From: Metaphire vulgaris
Taxonomy: Eukaryota; Annelida; Clitellata; Crassiclitellata; Megascolecidae
DNA: 64,000 nt
Assembly: GCA_018105865.1 (NCBI GenBank)
Contig: CM030841.1
Coordinates: 14,012,182 to 14,076,181, forward strand
Direction of reading: 5' to 3'
Both the position numbers and the translations under genes were made by a program. Of this stretch, positions 42,551-55,022 are shown in pieces. Under the pieces are notes generated by a model. The model saw only the letters and a list, made by a program, of their open reading frames with translations. It ran no database searches and had not been told where the DNA came from. Within the stretch, counting starts at the first letter, position 1. The number at the start of each line of letters is the position of its first letter.

Positions 42551-44455
42551 TAACTGAAATTGATGCTCGCATTTCAGTTTTACATTTAAATTTGTGCAGC
42601 TCATCAGTAGCGTCATCATCTTGCAGTTGCCTGACTTGTGCTTGTGTGTCATTTTTCTTGCACTTCAGGTTTTTCATTTTGGTGTATTTTGGACTTGACA
42701 GCTTATTTTGTTGATTGGTTGTTTTTGTCTCCTGGTCATTGTCCTGTACACACATTAGTACTGCAGTACCTAAGCATGAGATAAATTTCTCTATTGCAGT
42801 TTAGCAGTGTTTAGAATTTATAATGCTGCTTCTTGACTTCCATCCAAATGATCAATGTCACTAAGCAGTGTACAGATTTGTATTGTATTGAATTATGTAC
42901 CGTAATTCTCTAATCTTTCCATCGTCTTTAAAGCTGATCACTTATTAATGTCCTTGCAGAAGGGTGACTATGATTTGTGGCATCTTTTGAAAGAGTTGTG
43001 ATTTTTGTACCTTTAATTGTAATGCCTTGCACTATTGCATGTTTTGACTATTAACCGATGTACATCAAAAGTTGATGTAATTGACAATTTGGCATTGGAA
43101 TCAGTTAGTCTGCAGCTGGAAATTGTATCTTTGCCTAAAATAATAAATTTAAACATTCTAAAGCCAAAATACACTGCTTTCATTAATGTGTCATGAAACT
43201 TGGATGCAATGGAAATGCAATTTTCCTACTCTGGAATTTGCATGTACGGTATTAGGTCTGTAATCTCTTTCTTTGCTGTCTGTTGTCAGAGATACATAGA
43301 TTTAATTAATTACTGATGGCAAAAATCTGTTTTGTAGCTCTTATAATTTTTTCAGCAGAAAGATAATTTTCTCTGGGACTCTTAAGATCGTAACTTTGAT
43401 GCAATAAGGAGGTTCACTACAATGTGCAGAGCCTACCAATAATAATAATGCTTGTATTGTATTTTATATTGGAACAGTGAACATTGAACAGTTTGTTTTG
43501 TGACTCCATATCGTAAATATGGTAGAGGCTCTTGTACTGCTGACTTCAAAATTCTTTTGCCTGTCACACATATCATCTAGTACACAGTTCCTTGCTACAT
43601 TATAAGCATAAATCAAGATGTTTTGTATTTTCTTTATGTTGCATTATTATGACTGTTGTTTCAGCTGCCAAATATCAGTTCATGTAAATTCAAATGATTT
43701 CAAGTGCCAATAATACTTCTATTTTTAAGTACTTTCATTTTTGTTATAATTCTGCTTTCAAGAACTTTTATTATAGACCTCTTGTTCTTGGCTCATACTG
43801 CAAATGTGAAATATCACTGCCTACTTAAATATTTACTTTAGGCCTACCTAGAGATGTTTTAGTCTTGGTGTCCTGCTGCATTGGACCATAGATATATGAT
43901 CTTAGATCTGCAGTTCCATGCTACTTAAATGACTACTGTACATTTTGAATTTTTCAGATATTTTGTACAGTGTGTTTTGTAGAAAAAATTTTAAACTAGA
44001 CTTAATATTTAGAATCTGTGCTTTTAAGTCTTACACTCTGCACCGCTGTTTCCATTTTTACTTATTAGTAGATTTTATGAGGCTGAAATCTCTTGTGCGT
44101 ATTTATGTGAATTTTTTATACTCTTTACATTTTCATGTGATATTTAAGCGTAGCAGCAGGTGCATGTATAGGAATGTGCATTTGATCTGCATACATTTAT
44201 TTGTTTGTTCCACTTTTTTACACATTAGTACCAAGTGCGACAGTAGGACTTTGTTTAAACAGTTGGACCTAAATGCTGATGCAATAGTGCTTTACTAAAC
44301 ATCGGACTATTTTGTGTATGAAGGTTGACGTAGACTTGCTAGAGTTATTGTATATTTTGTGTCTTTAGTCGGTTTGAGCTAGTCAATTAATTGTTTAATA
44401 CATTCGAGTTTCGTATAGAATAAGTTTAAGTGCCATTATATCAGCAGGTTATCTG
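42551..44455. other. probable 3' UTR and spacer
   Basis: Long AT-rich stretch with AATAAA at 43142 and no repeat family I can name. It has no exon-like island, and ORFs here (such as 43945-44298) have no protein character. Confidence 0.4.
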
Positions 44456-44459
44456 TGCC

Positions 44460-44590
44460 AAAAGGTTCCGGAGGTGCTATAGAAACCGAAGAACTTGTGC
44501 TAGCGTGTAAGAATAAGCAGCTGCTGCTTTACTGCTTTCCAAAGTGCTATATAAATTTACGAGGTTTTACTTACTTACTTACTTATTAGC
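44460..44590 (+). repeat. SINE copy with (ACTT)n tail
   Basis: Contains GTGCTATAGAAACC, a TAAGAATAAGCAGCTGCTGC block and AAGTGCTATATAAATTTACG, then TTTTACTTACTTACTTAC. Confidence 0.55.
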
Positions 44591-45075
44591 CTACATTTTT
44601 GTTAGAGACTGATGATTGCTTGTTAAATAGTGAATTATCTAGTCATTGATATTATTGTATTAAAGGATGTTAATTTTTATGAGCTGTGCTCAATTTAATT
44701 GTATACAGGCCATTTGTTCTCGATTGTCAACAAACAGACTTGAGACCGTATGAGAACATAATAATGCATTCTGGAGATGTAGTTGGTTAGATCAAATGTG
44801 CATATTGGATGAGGTACAATATTGCTTATAAAATGTGACAACTTTTCTTGTGTCCTGAAGATGGACATTTTTACAACACCGCAGTGGCATGCATAGTCAG
44901 CGTTCCGAACTAGGAGGGGGCACATCGACATTTTCTACAGTATACCATGAGCGCTCTCGAGTAACAAGTGATTAGGACCCTGTGATATTTTGGACAATAG
45001 CGTGATTTCGACACCAGAGGTGTTTTGGCAATAATTATTAGTTAACAACTGTATAGGCCTATGTATATAATTTTA

Positions 45076-45161
45076 GGAGCTGTCCATTAATTACGTCAAC
45101 AAAATAGGGAAGGAATTTGACAAAGATTGCCCAAAAATCGTTGAAATTAATGGACAGCCCC
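45076..45161. mobile_element. 86-bp Harbinger-type MITE
   Basis: Ends GGAGCTGTCCATTAATT and AATTAATGGACAGCCCC, with TTA on both sides (45073-45075, 45162-45164). It is a short relative of 35334-35759. Confidence 0.7.
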
Positions 45162-45415
45162 TTAGTATTCAAACATAGTGGCTCATATTTTTATGACTGC
45201 ATTCAGGATATAATACCGCAGACAGGTACGCCAAGTTTCATGCAATTTTGCCCAGGGATTGTGAAAATATTTACAATGAAACTGAGTCTTCTTTCGCCAT
45301 CCCATATAGCCTAATTTTAATGATATCCCAGTTTGCTTCGACGTTATGCATAGGAAAAGCATTGTCTAGAAATCGCCATGTGGACAGATCAAGTTCTGCT
45401 TAATTTCCGCCATTT

Positions 45416-45417
<2 letters not shown>

Positions 45418-45478
<61 letters not shown>
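45418..45478. repeat. (GT)n/(GA)n compound microsatellite
   Basis: A GT run passes directly into a GA run. Confidence 0.95.
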
Positions 45479-45479
<1 letters not shown>

Positions 45480-45806
45480 AGAAGTGAATATTTCTAATAG
45501 ACGACATCTCTGGTAGGCCTATTGTGGAAGTACTGTAGTGTACCAAAATATCTGTCGCCGGGGCTGGCTGTCTTGCGAACTCCGATGTCTGCTCATTTTC
45601 CTTTTCTCGTTGGGCAGAAATGCCGGTAGGTGTGATAGGCCTATAAGGCTAGAATCAAGTATATAATTCAAGTCAAGACTCAATTCAATTCAATGACATC
45701 GGAAACTGTTCCTTATGCATTGCGGTTTGCCACCTTTACATTTTTACACTAATACTGAATTAGATTTGCGTTGCATACAACTCACGAACACACGCACCAA
45801 CCAGTG

Positions 45807-45990
45807 CAGTGGCGGCTCTAGGATTTGGCAAGTGGGAGGCCGTTGGGGTGGCAACTTTAAATCATGGGGAGGGGCAACCATTTGTTGTTTAACTTAATGT
45901 ATGTAGCATTAAGTATAGGATCCCAACAGGGGACCACTGGGGGGCAGGCCCTCAATAGGGGGCACTGGCCCCTCAGTGGAGCCGCCACTG
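45807..45990. mobile_element. 184-bp hAT-type MITE nested on another element
   Basis: Ends CAGTGGCGGCTCTAGGA and TGGAGCCGCCACTG. The 8-bp duplication aaccagtg is perfect (45799-45806, 45991-45998). The right copy of that duplication contains the first five bases of the next element. Confidence 0.9.
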
Positions 45991-45993
45991 AAC

Positions 45994-46209
45994 CAGTGGC
46001 GTAGCGCCGTAGCCAAGGGCTTGTTTAGGGTTGTGACCGTTGTTCAAACAACCCCATTTCAAAAATATATGACCAACACAATTTATGTAAATCCGCTGAC
46101 TTTTGTGGTTGAAGGAGGGGTAGTGGAAGGGGGATCGGCCGCGGCTTCAGTGTTCAGTTGCATAGTGCCTCCAGTTAACCCCACTTTGCATAAGCTGGCT
46201 ACGCCACTG
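45994..46209. mobile_element. hAT-type MITE (CAGTGGCG group)
   Basis: Ends CAGTGGCGTAGCGCCGTAGC and GCTGGCTACGCCACTG. It was entered at its left terminus by the 184-bp element. Its own target duplication is blurred by the insertion and by an AC repeat on the right. Confidence 0.6.
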
Positions 46210-46230
46210 ACACCACACACACACACACGC

Positions 46231-46295
<65 letters not shown>
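46210..46295. repeat. (AC)n/(AT)n microsatellite
   Basis: AC units followed by about 60 bp of alternating TA. Confidence 0.95.
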
Positions 46296-46297
<2 letters not shown>

Positions 46298-46309
46298 GCA
46301 CTACGCTCG

Positions 46310-46700
46310 TTTTCTGGACCCGAACGAATGCCGATGCGACTCGCTCAGCGTCGCTTGACCCACGCCCCCCTCCCACCCACTTAAAGCCGCAAACGAAAAA
46401 CCGACGGAGAGATCCCGAAGGGAAGCAGACATCGACTCCGCCACTGCAGTGTCTGCGTCGGCAGATGTCCTGTCGATCGCCGAAGATGCGTTCGAAGACG
46501 TGGCAGACGACAAGGGAAGAGGATCGGACGGATGAAATCGCGTCGACATTTCATCCGTCTGTCTGTCGTCTGCCGGTGACGTCATCGCCTATTAATTGAG
46601 CAAACGTTTTTCCCAGCAGACGACGTATTGGAAAGTCGCTCGGATGTAGGCCTAACACGCGTTCGTTCGTTCTGATTCGTTAGCGCTGGTCATCGTTAAG
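46310..46700 (+). other. candidate untranslated first exon and promoter region of the secreted-protein gene
   Basis: A CpG-rich, repeat-free island ends at a consensus donor (GTTAAG|GTAAGA, exon end 46700). The next strong acceptor on the same strand is at 50118, opening the signal-peptide exon. The transcription start is not visible; no TATA box is evident. Confidence 0.4.
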
Positions 46701-46902
46701 GTAAGATTTTGCGCGTCTCTGATTATCGTCGTCGACGATTGGTGTCTTGTTTTGGATCACAGAATCACGCATAATATTAATGGCTACGAGCGTGAATGAT
46801 TTTAAAATAAACCTCAGTACCAGAGGATACTAGAATTAGATGAGCGCAACAGTGGTTATAAACTTATAACACAGGGCAGACCCTACTGAACCACACTAAA
46901 CC

Positions 46903-46903
<1 letters not shown>

Positions 46904-46966
<63 letters not shown>
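46904..46966. repeat. (TTA)n microsatellite
   Basis: About 20 TTA triplets. Confidence 0.95.
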
Positions 46967-46971
<5 letters not shown>

Positions 46972-47218
46972 AATTATCGCCGTCAATTACTGTAAGTGCT
47001 TCTACATGTAAAACGCTTAAGCCTAGCGATAAGTATCTTCATATTCCGGTCTCAAAGGTTCTCCAATGCGAAACCATCTTAGACTGAAAGTACTTGTAAA
47101 ATAAACCTTTTACTACCTGTAAATTAACCTTATTGCTTCTTCGTTGTTGCATAATATACTGTATACAGCGAATAATAACCATTTAGAGCTAGTTTCAAGA
47201 ATAGTAGGCCTATATACA

Positions 47219-47395
47219 AGGGATATTTCTAGAATTGTGAATTTGAGGGGGGTGTCGACCTCAAATGGGGGGGGGTGTCCGGAGATAATTAGTATGCATT
47301 TTGTATGCATACCATTGTCACATTACCAAATTGGGAGTGTCGACCTCAAATTGGGCGGTGTTAGGGGGTGTAAAAAAAACTAAAAATATCCCTGG
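47219..47395. mobile_element. MITE with AGGGATATTT ends, 177 bp
   Basis: Ends AGGGATATTTCTAG and CTAAAAATATCCCTGG. The 8-bp duplication tatataca is perfect (47211-47218, 47396-47403). The body has facing GGGGTGTCGACCTCAAAT-type blocks. It is the best-defined member of the family seen at 18510-18688. Confidence 0.8.
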
Positions 47396-48030
47396 TATAT
47401 ACACACTGTACAACAGTGTACATACAGTATGTGCATTCAAGGGTGGGCAGATCTTAGTGAGGTAACATAATTTTCTAATCGTTTGGTTGTATACACCATA
47501 ACTTTTGGTACAGTCATGCGTAAAATAGGCCTACATGCATACATACAAACATACATGCATAATGAGCGAATTATATCATGCTATGTTAGTTGGCGAAGCT
47601 TGATGAGATGCAATGATTTTCTATAAATCGCTCCACTTTTGGTGCTGCAATCTTCAAAAATCCTTTGTTCCTGTTTATGAATTGCATTTTTAAAACGGCG
47701 TTTGCCGCTGTTACAGTGTAGATGGGTAAATTCGCTCGAGGACCTAGACTCCATACTGTATATGAAATGTTATATGTGCAAGATATGCAAATGGGACTAC
47801 AGTTTGATTGATATATAGATCTTTTGTTGGCCTGCTACTCCTTGAAAATATTTCTTCTGAGATGTCCTTTTGGAATCGAGAAGATGGATCGGCAATGTAG
47901 GTTCCCTCCTTCTCCAGTAGTTCTATCCATCTCCCCTTCCAGAATATATATTGACTCCTCGGAAAAAGAGATGCGGAAAGAAAGAAACAATACTCCCTTC
48001 TACCTCTACAGACCATCTGACTGTTTAATC

Positions 48031-48140
<110 letters not shown>

Positions 48141-48233
48141 GAAAGAAAGACAGACAGACAGACAGAGGGGAGAAAGAGAGGGAGACGGAGAGAGACTGCT
48201 GCTATCTACTTGTCGATCGCAATCGTAGTCGTT

Positions 48234-48268
<35 letters not shown>

Positions 48269-49110
48269 TATCATCATCGTCATCATAGTCGTCGTCATCT
48301 AGTTTTCTAACTTTTCTATCGACGTTCTAATCCCAAAGGAAATATTATCGCCCTGGAGTTCACTTTGTCTTGCGCACAAGGGTTCCTAGGAGGCTAAAAG
48401 CGTAGACCACATCTCACGATCTCAACTGAATGTAACTACTGACTTACTTATTTTTTATTTAACTGTAGGCCTCTGCTAGAATCATTAATAGACATGGCTG
48501 GACGTCCGACGAATTTTTTAGAATAGGGGAGATGTAATGTTTGCTGCACCCACACACGCACGCAAACAAACAGTGCAGACCTAATAATACAAATATGCCT
48601 CTGTCCCTTGAAAATACTCAACGTTGAAATAAGAATTTTGCGTAGAGGAAACTTAGCTCACGGAATTTGGGCTCCATTTCTACTAACGGTTGGCCTAATA
48701 CTGTCAAACAAAGTAAGTAAGTAAAACCTCGTGAATTTATATAACGCTTTTTTGTAGCGCAGTAGATGCTAATTTATTCTTAGGCGAAGCAGCAACAAAA
48801 TCAAACAGCCGTGTACGAAAACAAGCAGTCACGTGACCTCGAACCGAAATAATTAATTGTAAGCAAGTGATCCGCGCCCGGAGAACGAGGTCACGCATGA
48901 GTGGAGTGTGTGCATGTTCGGACTGAACGGTGGTGCTGGTCAGCGGAAGAGCCGATGTGAATAATGCAATCAACGCAGGAAGGAAGTGAGTTGACCGAAA
49001 CTGTGGACAGGTAATCACGGATTCACGGGACTTATGGTTTGGTCGATTTGTGTTTGCAGAAATTATGAGAGAGCATAAATGCCACACTCGAAGTCACATC
49101 GACGCTGACT

Positions 49111-49111
49111 C

Positions 49112-49173
<62 letters not shown>

Positions 49174-49255
49174 GTCGTCGTCGTCATCATCATCATCATC
49201 ATCATCGTCGTCGTCGTCATCATCATCATCGTCGTCGTCGTCATCATCTTCACCT
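49111..49255. repeat. (ATC)n/(GTC)n microsatellite
   Basis: Blocks of ATC alternate with short GTC blocks, producing spurious poly-His and poly-Met frames. Confidence 0.95.
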
Positions 49256-50118
49256 TCATCACCTTAGGCTATCTATTCGTTCATTGACTCCAGACAGCTT
49301 AGCTCTGACCAGCAATAATTGTGGAGAACTGTTCAGGACCACGTAGGTCCGAAAGCACAAATTGATTGTCAAAGAGATATAGGACAAACTAACCGAACCA
49401 AAGTAATAGATATTAAAGCCATTTTAAAAGTGTATTTTCAAGGTCTTATTGTTTTGTGTGTACTGTACAATACGATACAGTGCAATACAAAATCGCTTTA
49501 TCAAATCCACCTTGGCAAAACGCAAGGTCAAAACATAATACATAATAATACATAGGAATACGATGACTCTAAACAGGAAGAAAACTTATTTTATAGCCTA
49601 GTATAGGCCCATTTTATAATGACAAAGCAAAGTCAACAGAGCTCGAAAGCAAATATTTTGTGCTCCAATCCAGACTACTGATCCAGTGACGGTTCCACGT
49701 GGGAGATGAGTGGGGATGCATCCCCACCGGACTTCCGGACTTACTTTTTTGCTTGTGTAACCTACAGTAGGCCTACTGTATTTTTGGTAAAAGTCTAGTA
49801 AAACTATGCGGAAAACTGCAGATGATCTGTTTTGCTTTTCAACTATTTTTTCGGTAAAAGTGTAGTGAAATTAGAAATAAGATTCCCTTTGTCAGCCTTT
49901 TTTGGTAAAGCTTATTGATTTTATCTTCTATTTTCACTCCCCCACCATAGGCACCATAGGCGGATTTTATTAAAGGCTAGGGTAGGCTTAAGCCTACCCA
50001 ACTAATCCCACCAAAGCAAAAACAATGTGAAACATTTCTGATTTTTGTCACCAAAGATTCTCTATTCTTTTTTTGTAGAAATCTGGCCTGTGACGATTCT
50101 TTCCTTTTCTTTCCGCAG

Positions 50119-50392
50119 TCGATCGCCGAATTTCGCCTCGAATGAGAACATCAGGAATCCGCCGCCGCAGTCGACAGCGGCGGCTGAGAGAATGAATCTC
50201 GAACGCGTGGACGTTAACCTATATTCGCCTGTGACATTCCTGTGCTGAAGAAAACGATGAATTCTAACGGCGGTCAGTCTCGGTCTGAAGTTCCTAGACG
50301 CAGTCTTTTCAAGATCGCTGTCGTCAGTTTGCTCGTTCTGCTGTCAGTCCGATGTCGCTCAGTTTCTGCCGCTTATGATTCCGACAGTTCAG
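50119..50392 (+). CDS. signal-peptide exon of an unidentified secreted or membrane protein
   Basis: The exon opens after a strong acceptor (CTTTTCTTTCCGCAG) and closes at CAG|GTAAGA. Coding starts at ATG 50257 (A at -3) and gives 45 codons plus one base. The peptide starts MNSNGGQSRSEVPRRSLF, with a basic n-region, a hydrophobic core (IAVVSLLVLLSV) and a likely cleavage at SVSA|AYDS. Two short upstream ORFs precede it at 50142-50195 and 50192-50248, overlapping as ATGA. The continuation must begin in phase 1. A possible acceptor at about 62615 has that phase, but nothing else supports it. The family is unknown. Confidence 0.6.
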
Positions 50393-50404
50393 GTAAGAGC
50401 CATG

Positions 50405-50592
50405 CAGGGGCGTAGCCAGGAATTTGATTTGGGAGGTTATGAATATTTTGGGTGGGTATAAATCTTAACTATAAACCATATAAACCATATAAACCACATA
50501 TAACCACATGCAAATCACAAAAAAACTTTAAGGTAGACTGATTTGGGGGAGGGGTTATATATACCGATATCCCCCCCGTCGCTACGCCCCTG
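50405..50592. mobile_element. hAT-type MITE, 188 bp
   Basis: Ends CAGGGGCGTAGCCAGG and CGTCGCTACGCCCCTG, inverted. It starts 12 bp after the donor of the signal-peptide exon. No target duplication is recognisable. Confidence 0.6.
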
Positions 50593-50825
50593 ATCCCACT
50601 GACAAAATGGCATCGGTGATGTAGTCCCCCCAGGAGATCTTGGTTAAAGTCAAGCTTGCTTTGGTTCACGGTCAAACCTCTCTAATTAACGACCAGTTTA
50701 AACTTTGGACGGTCGTCATTTCCTTCTTTCCGTTTTGTGCTCCTGCGCTGTTCAAAATATTGCGACAGATCAGGGAAATCCGTCTCGCTTAGATCACTTC
50801 ATGATGCCAATAAAATTACCCAAGG

Positions 50826-50828
<3 letters not shown>

Positions 50829-50875
<47 letters not shown>
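50829..50875. repeat. (AT)n microsatellite
   Basis: Alternating TA run of about 45 bp. Confidence 0.95.
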
Positions 50876-50880
<5 letters not shown>

Positions 50881-50952
50881 TCCTGGCAATCTTGAGATAA
50901 CATGACTTGCATATGCTACTACAGTAGAACTTCGTTATAACGTACTTGCATA

Positions 50953-51132
50953 CAGTGGCGTCGCCAGGAATTTTTGGTTGGTTGGGGGCAAAGGGGCTAG
51001 CGTGTCAGATTCCTTACCCACCCCTACCCCCCTCCACAGAAAACTTTCTCATCGGATTTGCGCGAATCTGGTAGGTGGTCTGGGGCAGGTTGGGGGCAGT
51101 TGCCCCCATTTGTCCCCGTGGCGACGCTAATG
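50953..51132. mobile_element. hAT-type MITE, 180 bp, inside a duplicated terminus
   Basis: Ends CAGTGGCGTCGCCAGG and, inverted, CATTAGCGTCGCCACGG. The 8-bp duplication cttgcata is perfect (50945-50952, 51133-51140). Both flanks carry copies of the pogo-like terminus described next. Confidence 0.8.
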
Positions 51133-51148
51133 CTTGCATATGCTACTA

Positions 51149-51336
51149 CAGTAGAACGTCGTTATAACGTACTTAGAGGGCCTGTATATGCGCCTAAATT
51201 GTATTACGTTATATCCGATGTACGTTTTATCCAAATACCGCCCAAAACGATAGCACGTCACAAGAGAACGCACAAAGCGGTATGTTATAATCGGGTTTAC
51301 GTTTATAACCGAGTCCGTTACAACGAAGTTCTACTG
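51149..51336. mobile_element. pogo/mariner-type MITE, 188 bp
   Basis: Ends CAGTAGAACGTCGTTATAAC and CGTTACAACGAAGTTCTACTG with TA on both sides. An extra copy of the left terminus lies at 50906-50945. Confidence 0.75.
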
Positions 51337-51605
51337 TAGGCCTATTCGTTAAATTGCTCTTGTTTCATAATTATTTCAAAATGGTTACGTTGCTTCTAAT
51401 GCTGTAACTTTTAGAACCCGCATATTCATATTCGTAAGAGACGCATTGGTTTCGTTTGAAATAGAAATTTTTGTGGGCTCAAATCTTTATATCAGTTCCG
51501 CTCTGTGCAATGTTGTCAGTGTATTTCGATGCGTGTAAACGTTAACTATAGTGCAGCTTGCATGGGATTCCGTCTAATTGATTTAGACTCATTTTATTAT
51601 ACCCA

Positions 51606-51840
51606 GAGTTGTCCATGGGTCCATTTTTATAATCCAATCCAACCCAACCCACAAAATCTCCAACCCAAACCATGCCGGTAATACTGTTTCTTGACTCAAC
51701 CCAACCAACTCACCGTAATACAGTACAAGTTCAACCATGGCTTATTTTCTGGCCCAACCCAACCCACCATTATTATGGAAAAGTCTGACCCAATCCAATC
51801 CAACCCAACCCATGGGTTAACCCAACCCATGGACATCTCA
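51606..51840. mobile_element. repeat with GTCCATGGGTTGGGTT-type ends
   Basis: Begins AGTTGTCCATGGGTCC and ends AACCCATGGACATCTC, with many ACCCAACC units inside. A second partial copy lies at about 60925-61036. Probably a MITE family; its superfamily is not determined. Confidence 0.55.
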
Positions 51841-52076
51841 GATTATACCCCCTTTACGACCACCTGCTTCGTCTGTAGTCCGATATGGTTCTGAACTAAC
51901 TGTCGCAGATGGGTATTGAAATTAGAAAAGGACAGACCGTTTGAGGACACACCGATAAACCATGATAGGGTCACGATGCTGTTATCATGAAAGCTATCGG
52001 CTTCATTCAATGCACTAATAGAGAGGATGGACAGACGGACAGACGGACTAACAGACAGACATTGAGAGAAAGACAG

Positions 52077-52165
52077 AAACACAAAGACAGAGACACAAAG
52101 ACAGAGACACAAAGACAGAGACACAAAGACAGAGACACAAAGACAGAGACGCAAAGACAGACAGA
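52077..52165. repeat. 14-bp minisatellite
   Basis: Five to six near-identical copies of ACACAAAGACAGAG passing into CAGA units. Confidence 0.9.
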
Positions 52166-52460
52166 CAGACAACCGGACAGAAAAGCGACAGTCATAGACA
52201 GATATAAAGAAAAAAGAAAGACAGAGAGAGGGGGAAGGCCGTAACGCCCTGTTTAGTGCGAAATCTATGAGCTGTGGAATGGGCGGAAACGCTTGAGGAA
52301 AGTCTGTGGAAAGGCGCGCAGAGATAGACAAGGTCATATTTTCCGTTGGTCGCCGCCGGGCGAAGGTTTTGCCCACCAAAGCATTGCGACCTTTTGTTGA
52401 GCGCGACTGTTCCGGAGACATGCGTTCGAGCCTGGAAAGAATTCTGCACTGTCTGACGAC

Positions 52461-52705
<245 letters not shown>

Positions 52706-52709
52706 CTCG

Positions 52710-54035
52710 TTTCGTCTATTTATATAAACAATTGACCAAGGTACAAACCGGGTCCACCGTCCACTTGCCTGCAAAATTAAAATCTAGGGCCTCAACGTTT
52801 CGATTAAACAATACTTTTATTGATTTTTAAAATAATTTCTTTATTTAAATAACTTTATTTTTCAAATATAAGCTTTCAGTTTAAAAAGATCGAAAAATAC
52901 ATAAATATGTTTATGTACGTGGAAATTCTGTCGTGGAACCATATTTGTCACGCAACGTCCCGAAAAGCTTGACAAGCAAAATGAGGTCATCACCACTTTT
53001 TCACACTTGGTCTGTAACTTTTCCGAAAGTTTTATAAGATTTTAAAAGAATATAAAATTTCATCGACACTATAGACTTTTGATTCACAGAATTTTTATCC
53101 GGTGGACCTCCACGTAAATATGTGTACCGGACTTTTAAAATGTTAATCCGCCACTGTATCATCTAATTTATCCATTAGGCCTAACTGTCCCTTATCTTTT
53201 ACGACAGATGACTATTTTAGGATGTGACGCTTTGTCAGCGTCATTAAGATTTATGCTTATTACTGCAAGATGCTTGCGCAGCCGGTATTTTCCTCGGTTT
53301 CCTGTCATTGGGAATAAATATTCTATTAGCAGAACATATATTAGGAATGTTCTGTGCTTTATGTTTCCCTTTTCCCTCTCCTTATTTCCGGTTTTCAGTT
53401 TCCTGTTTGCACTTCATTCGCAGTTCCTGATTGCGTGCGTCTTCACTCAATTTGCTTCTCTTTAAAAGGGACTGCTCTCAATCGATACCGCCTCGAAAAT
53501 GTGTTTTTACTATTATAAGTACTTGTGGCAAATCAGATGGACGGTGAGCTTCCTTCGATGAAGAAATTCTTTTGAGTCTTCTTCAGCCGTCCGTACATCC
53601 ATCTGGATCCTCGAGCGACGATTACTGTTTGCACCATTTACCTCTCATCTCCTCCTCCTTGCCTTTACCTCGTTCCATAGTTCGTCTTGACAGGCGAAGG
53701 TCAGGTCTGCATGCAAACGGGTCAGGTTTCGATGTAGCACGACGTGCATGGTCGTTCAGTGTACGTCACGATCTATAGTCGTGACCGGCGGATCTTTCGG
53801 AATAATAATCCCAATTCAGAGATAAATATTTCAAAAAGTTTTTTATCAAATTTGTACTAAATTCTTGAGACATTCTACAAAGATTCACAATCAATGGACT
53901 ATATGCACAATAGCCTATGCATATTAGGAGTCGGTAGGGCATTTTTCAGAGGTGAAAAGTTTTCGTGGAAATTTTATTGAACAAATTTCGTGATACGCAC
54001 AATAGCTAGTTGGTACAGCGCTATATAAATTGTCC
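52710..54035. other. spacer, no gene seen
   Basis: Contains a copy of the shared TGACAAGCAAAA...GGTCATC word (52964-52991), a right MITE terminus ATCCGCCACTG near 53150 and one TAGGCCTA. A CpG-richer, pyrimidine-rich stretch at 53560-53790 has no clear splice sites. Confidence 0.4.
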
Positions 54036-54037
54036 TC

Positions 54038-54038
<1 letters not shown>

Positions 54039-54104
<66 letters not shown>
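54039..54104. repeat. (AAT)n microsatellite
   Basis: About 22 AAT triplets, right after a SINE-like GCGCTATATAAATTGTCC terminus. Confidence 0.95.
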
Positions 54105-54105
<1 letters not shown>

Positions 54106-54360
54106 GCTAGAGGCTTATGGAGGTCTACGGAACTACCAGCTCGCTTACCTATTTACTCCTAACTTAAAACTTAAGGATACTACAGTAATACTTATATACT
54201 GTAATAACCTGGGCCGCCAAGAGAAATTCCGGGCCCCACGTAAAACTCGCATTGAAAGCCATAAGCTATCGTCGTTATTCGTTATTTGTTGTCTTTTACA
54301 ACGAACCATTTTTTCTGTTTTTTTTTATTTTCCTCATTCATTCGCGCGCAAGCGTCCTTT

Positions 54361-54361
<1 letters not shown>

Positions 54362-54428
<67 letters not shown>
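54362..54428. repeat. (AT)n microsatellite
   Basis: About 65 bp of alternating AT, followed by a 20-bp direct repeat pair (ATTCAACGCTAAGA at 54434 and again near 54557). Confidence 0.95.
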
Positions 54429-54430
<2 letters not shown>

Positions 54431-54820
54431 ATATTCAACGCTAAGAGAATCAGTGGAGAGGGGGAGGGAACTTTCTGAAAGGCAGGTGATTGATATATAC
54501 ACATATATATATGTATAGAATAATATTGCGTTGTTAAGGACTGTGACGTCAATCTGATTCAACGCTAAGAAGAATCAGTGCTTGAAGGCAAAAATCACTT
54601 GGATGCATTTCTCTCCTTTCCTCTCTCTCTCCCTCCCTACCTTCATATATATTATCCGCACGCAAACTATGGGTTTCGGCATTCGCATCTTCCACAAAAA
54701 GACGATCTGTTAAGTGGCATGAATTTCTATACAGGTAAGTTAATTGCATAGTGTACCTGTGACTTCACTGCTCCTCACTTCTCACTCCTCATTTCCAGCT
54801 AAATAGATAGACTTTTAGAA

Positions 54821-55022
54821 ATGGATTGTTTTAATCGAATCCAAATTCTGTTCATTTGAAAATCCAAGACGTTGATCTGAGTATACATGCGTATAGGACT
54901 GCACGCAATATTTCGTATTTGAAAAACAGACAAGACCGAGCATTTACGTGCACTCGTGAAACCTCAGATCAACCAACGTCTTGGATTTTCAAGTGATCAA
55001 AACTTGGATTCAATGGAAATGT
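54821..55022. repeat. long inverted repeat, potential hairpin
   Basis: A left arm (TTTGAAAATCCAAGACGTT, then GATCTGAG) and a right arm (CTCAGATCAACCAACG, then TCTTGGATTTTCAAG) are inverted copies over about 50 bp with small gaps, around a loop of about 80 bp. No target duplication was found. Confidence 0.65.
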
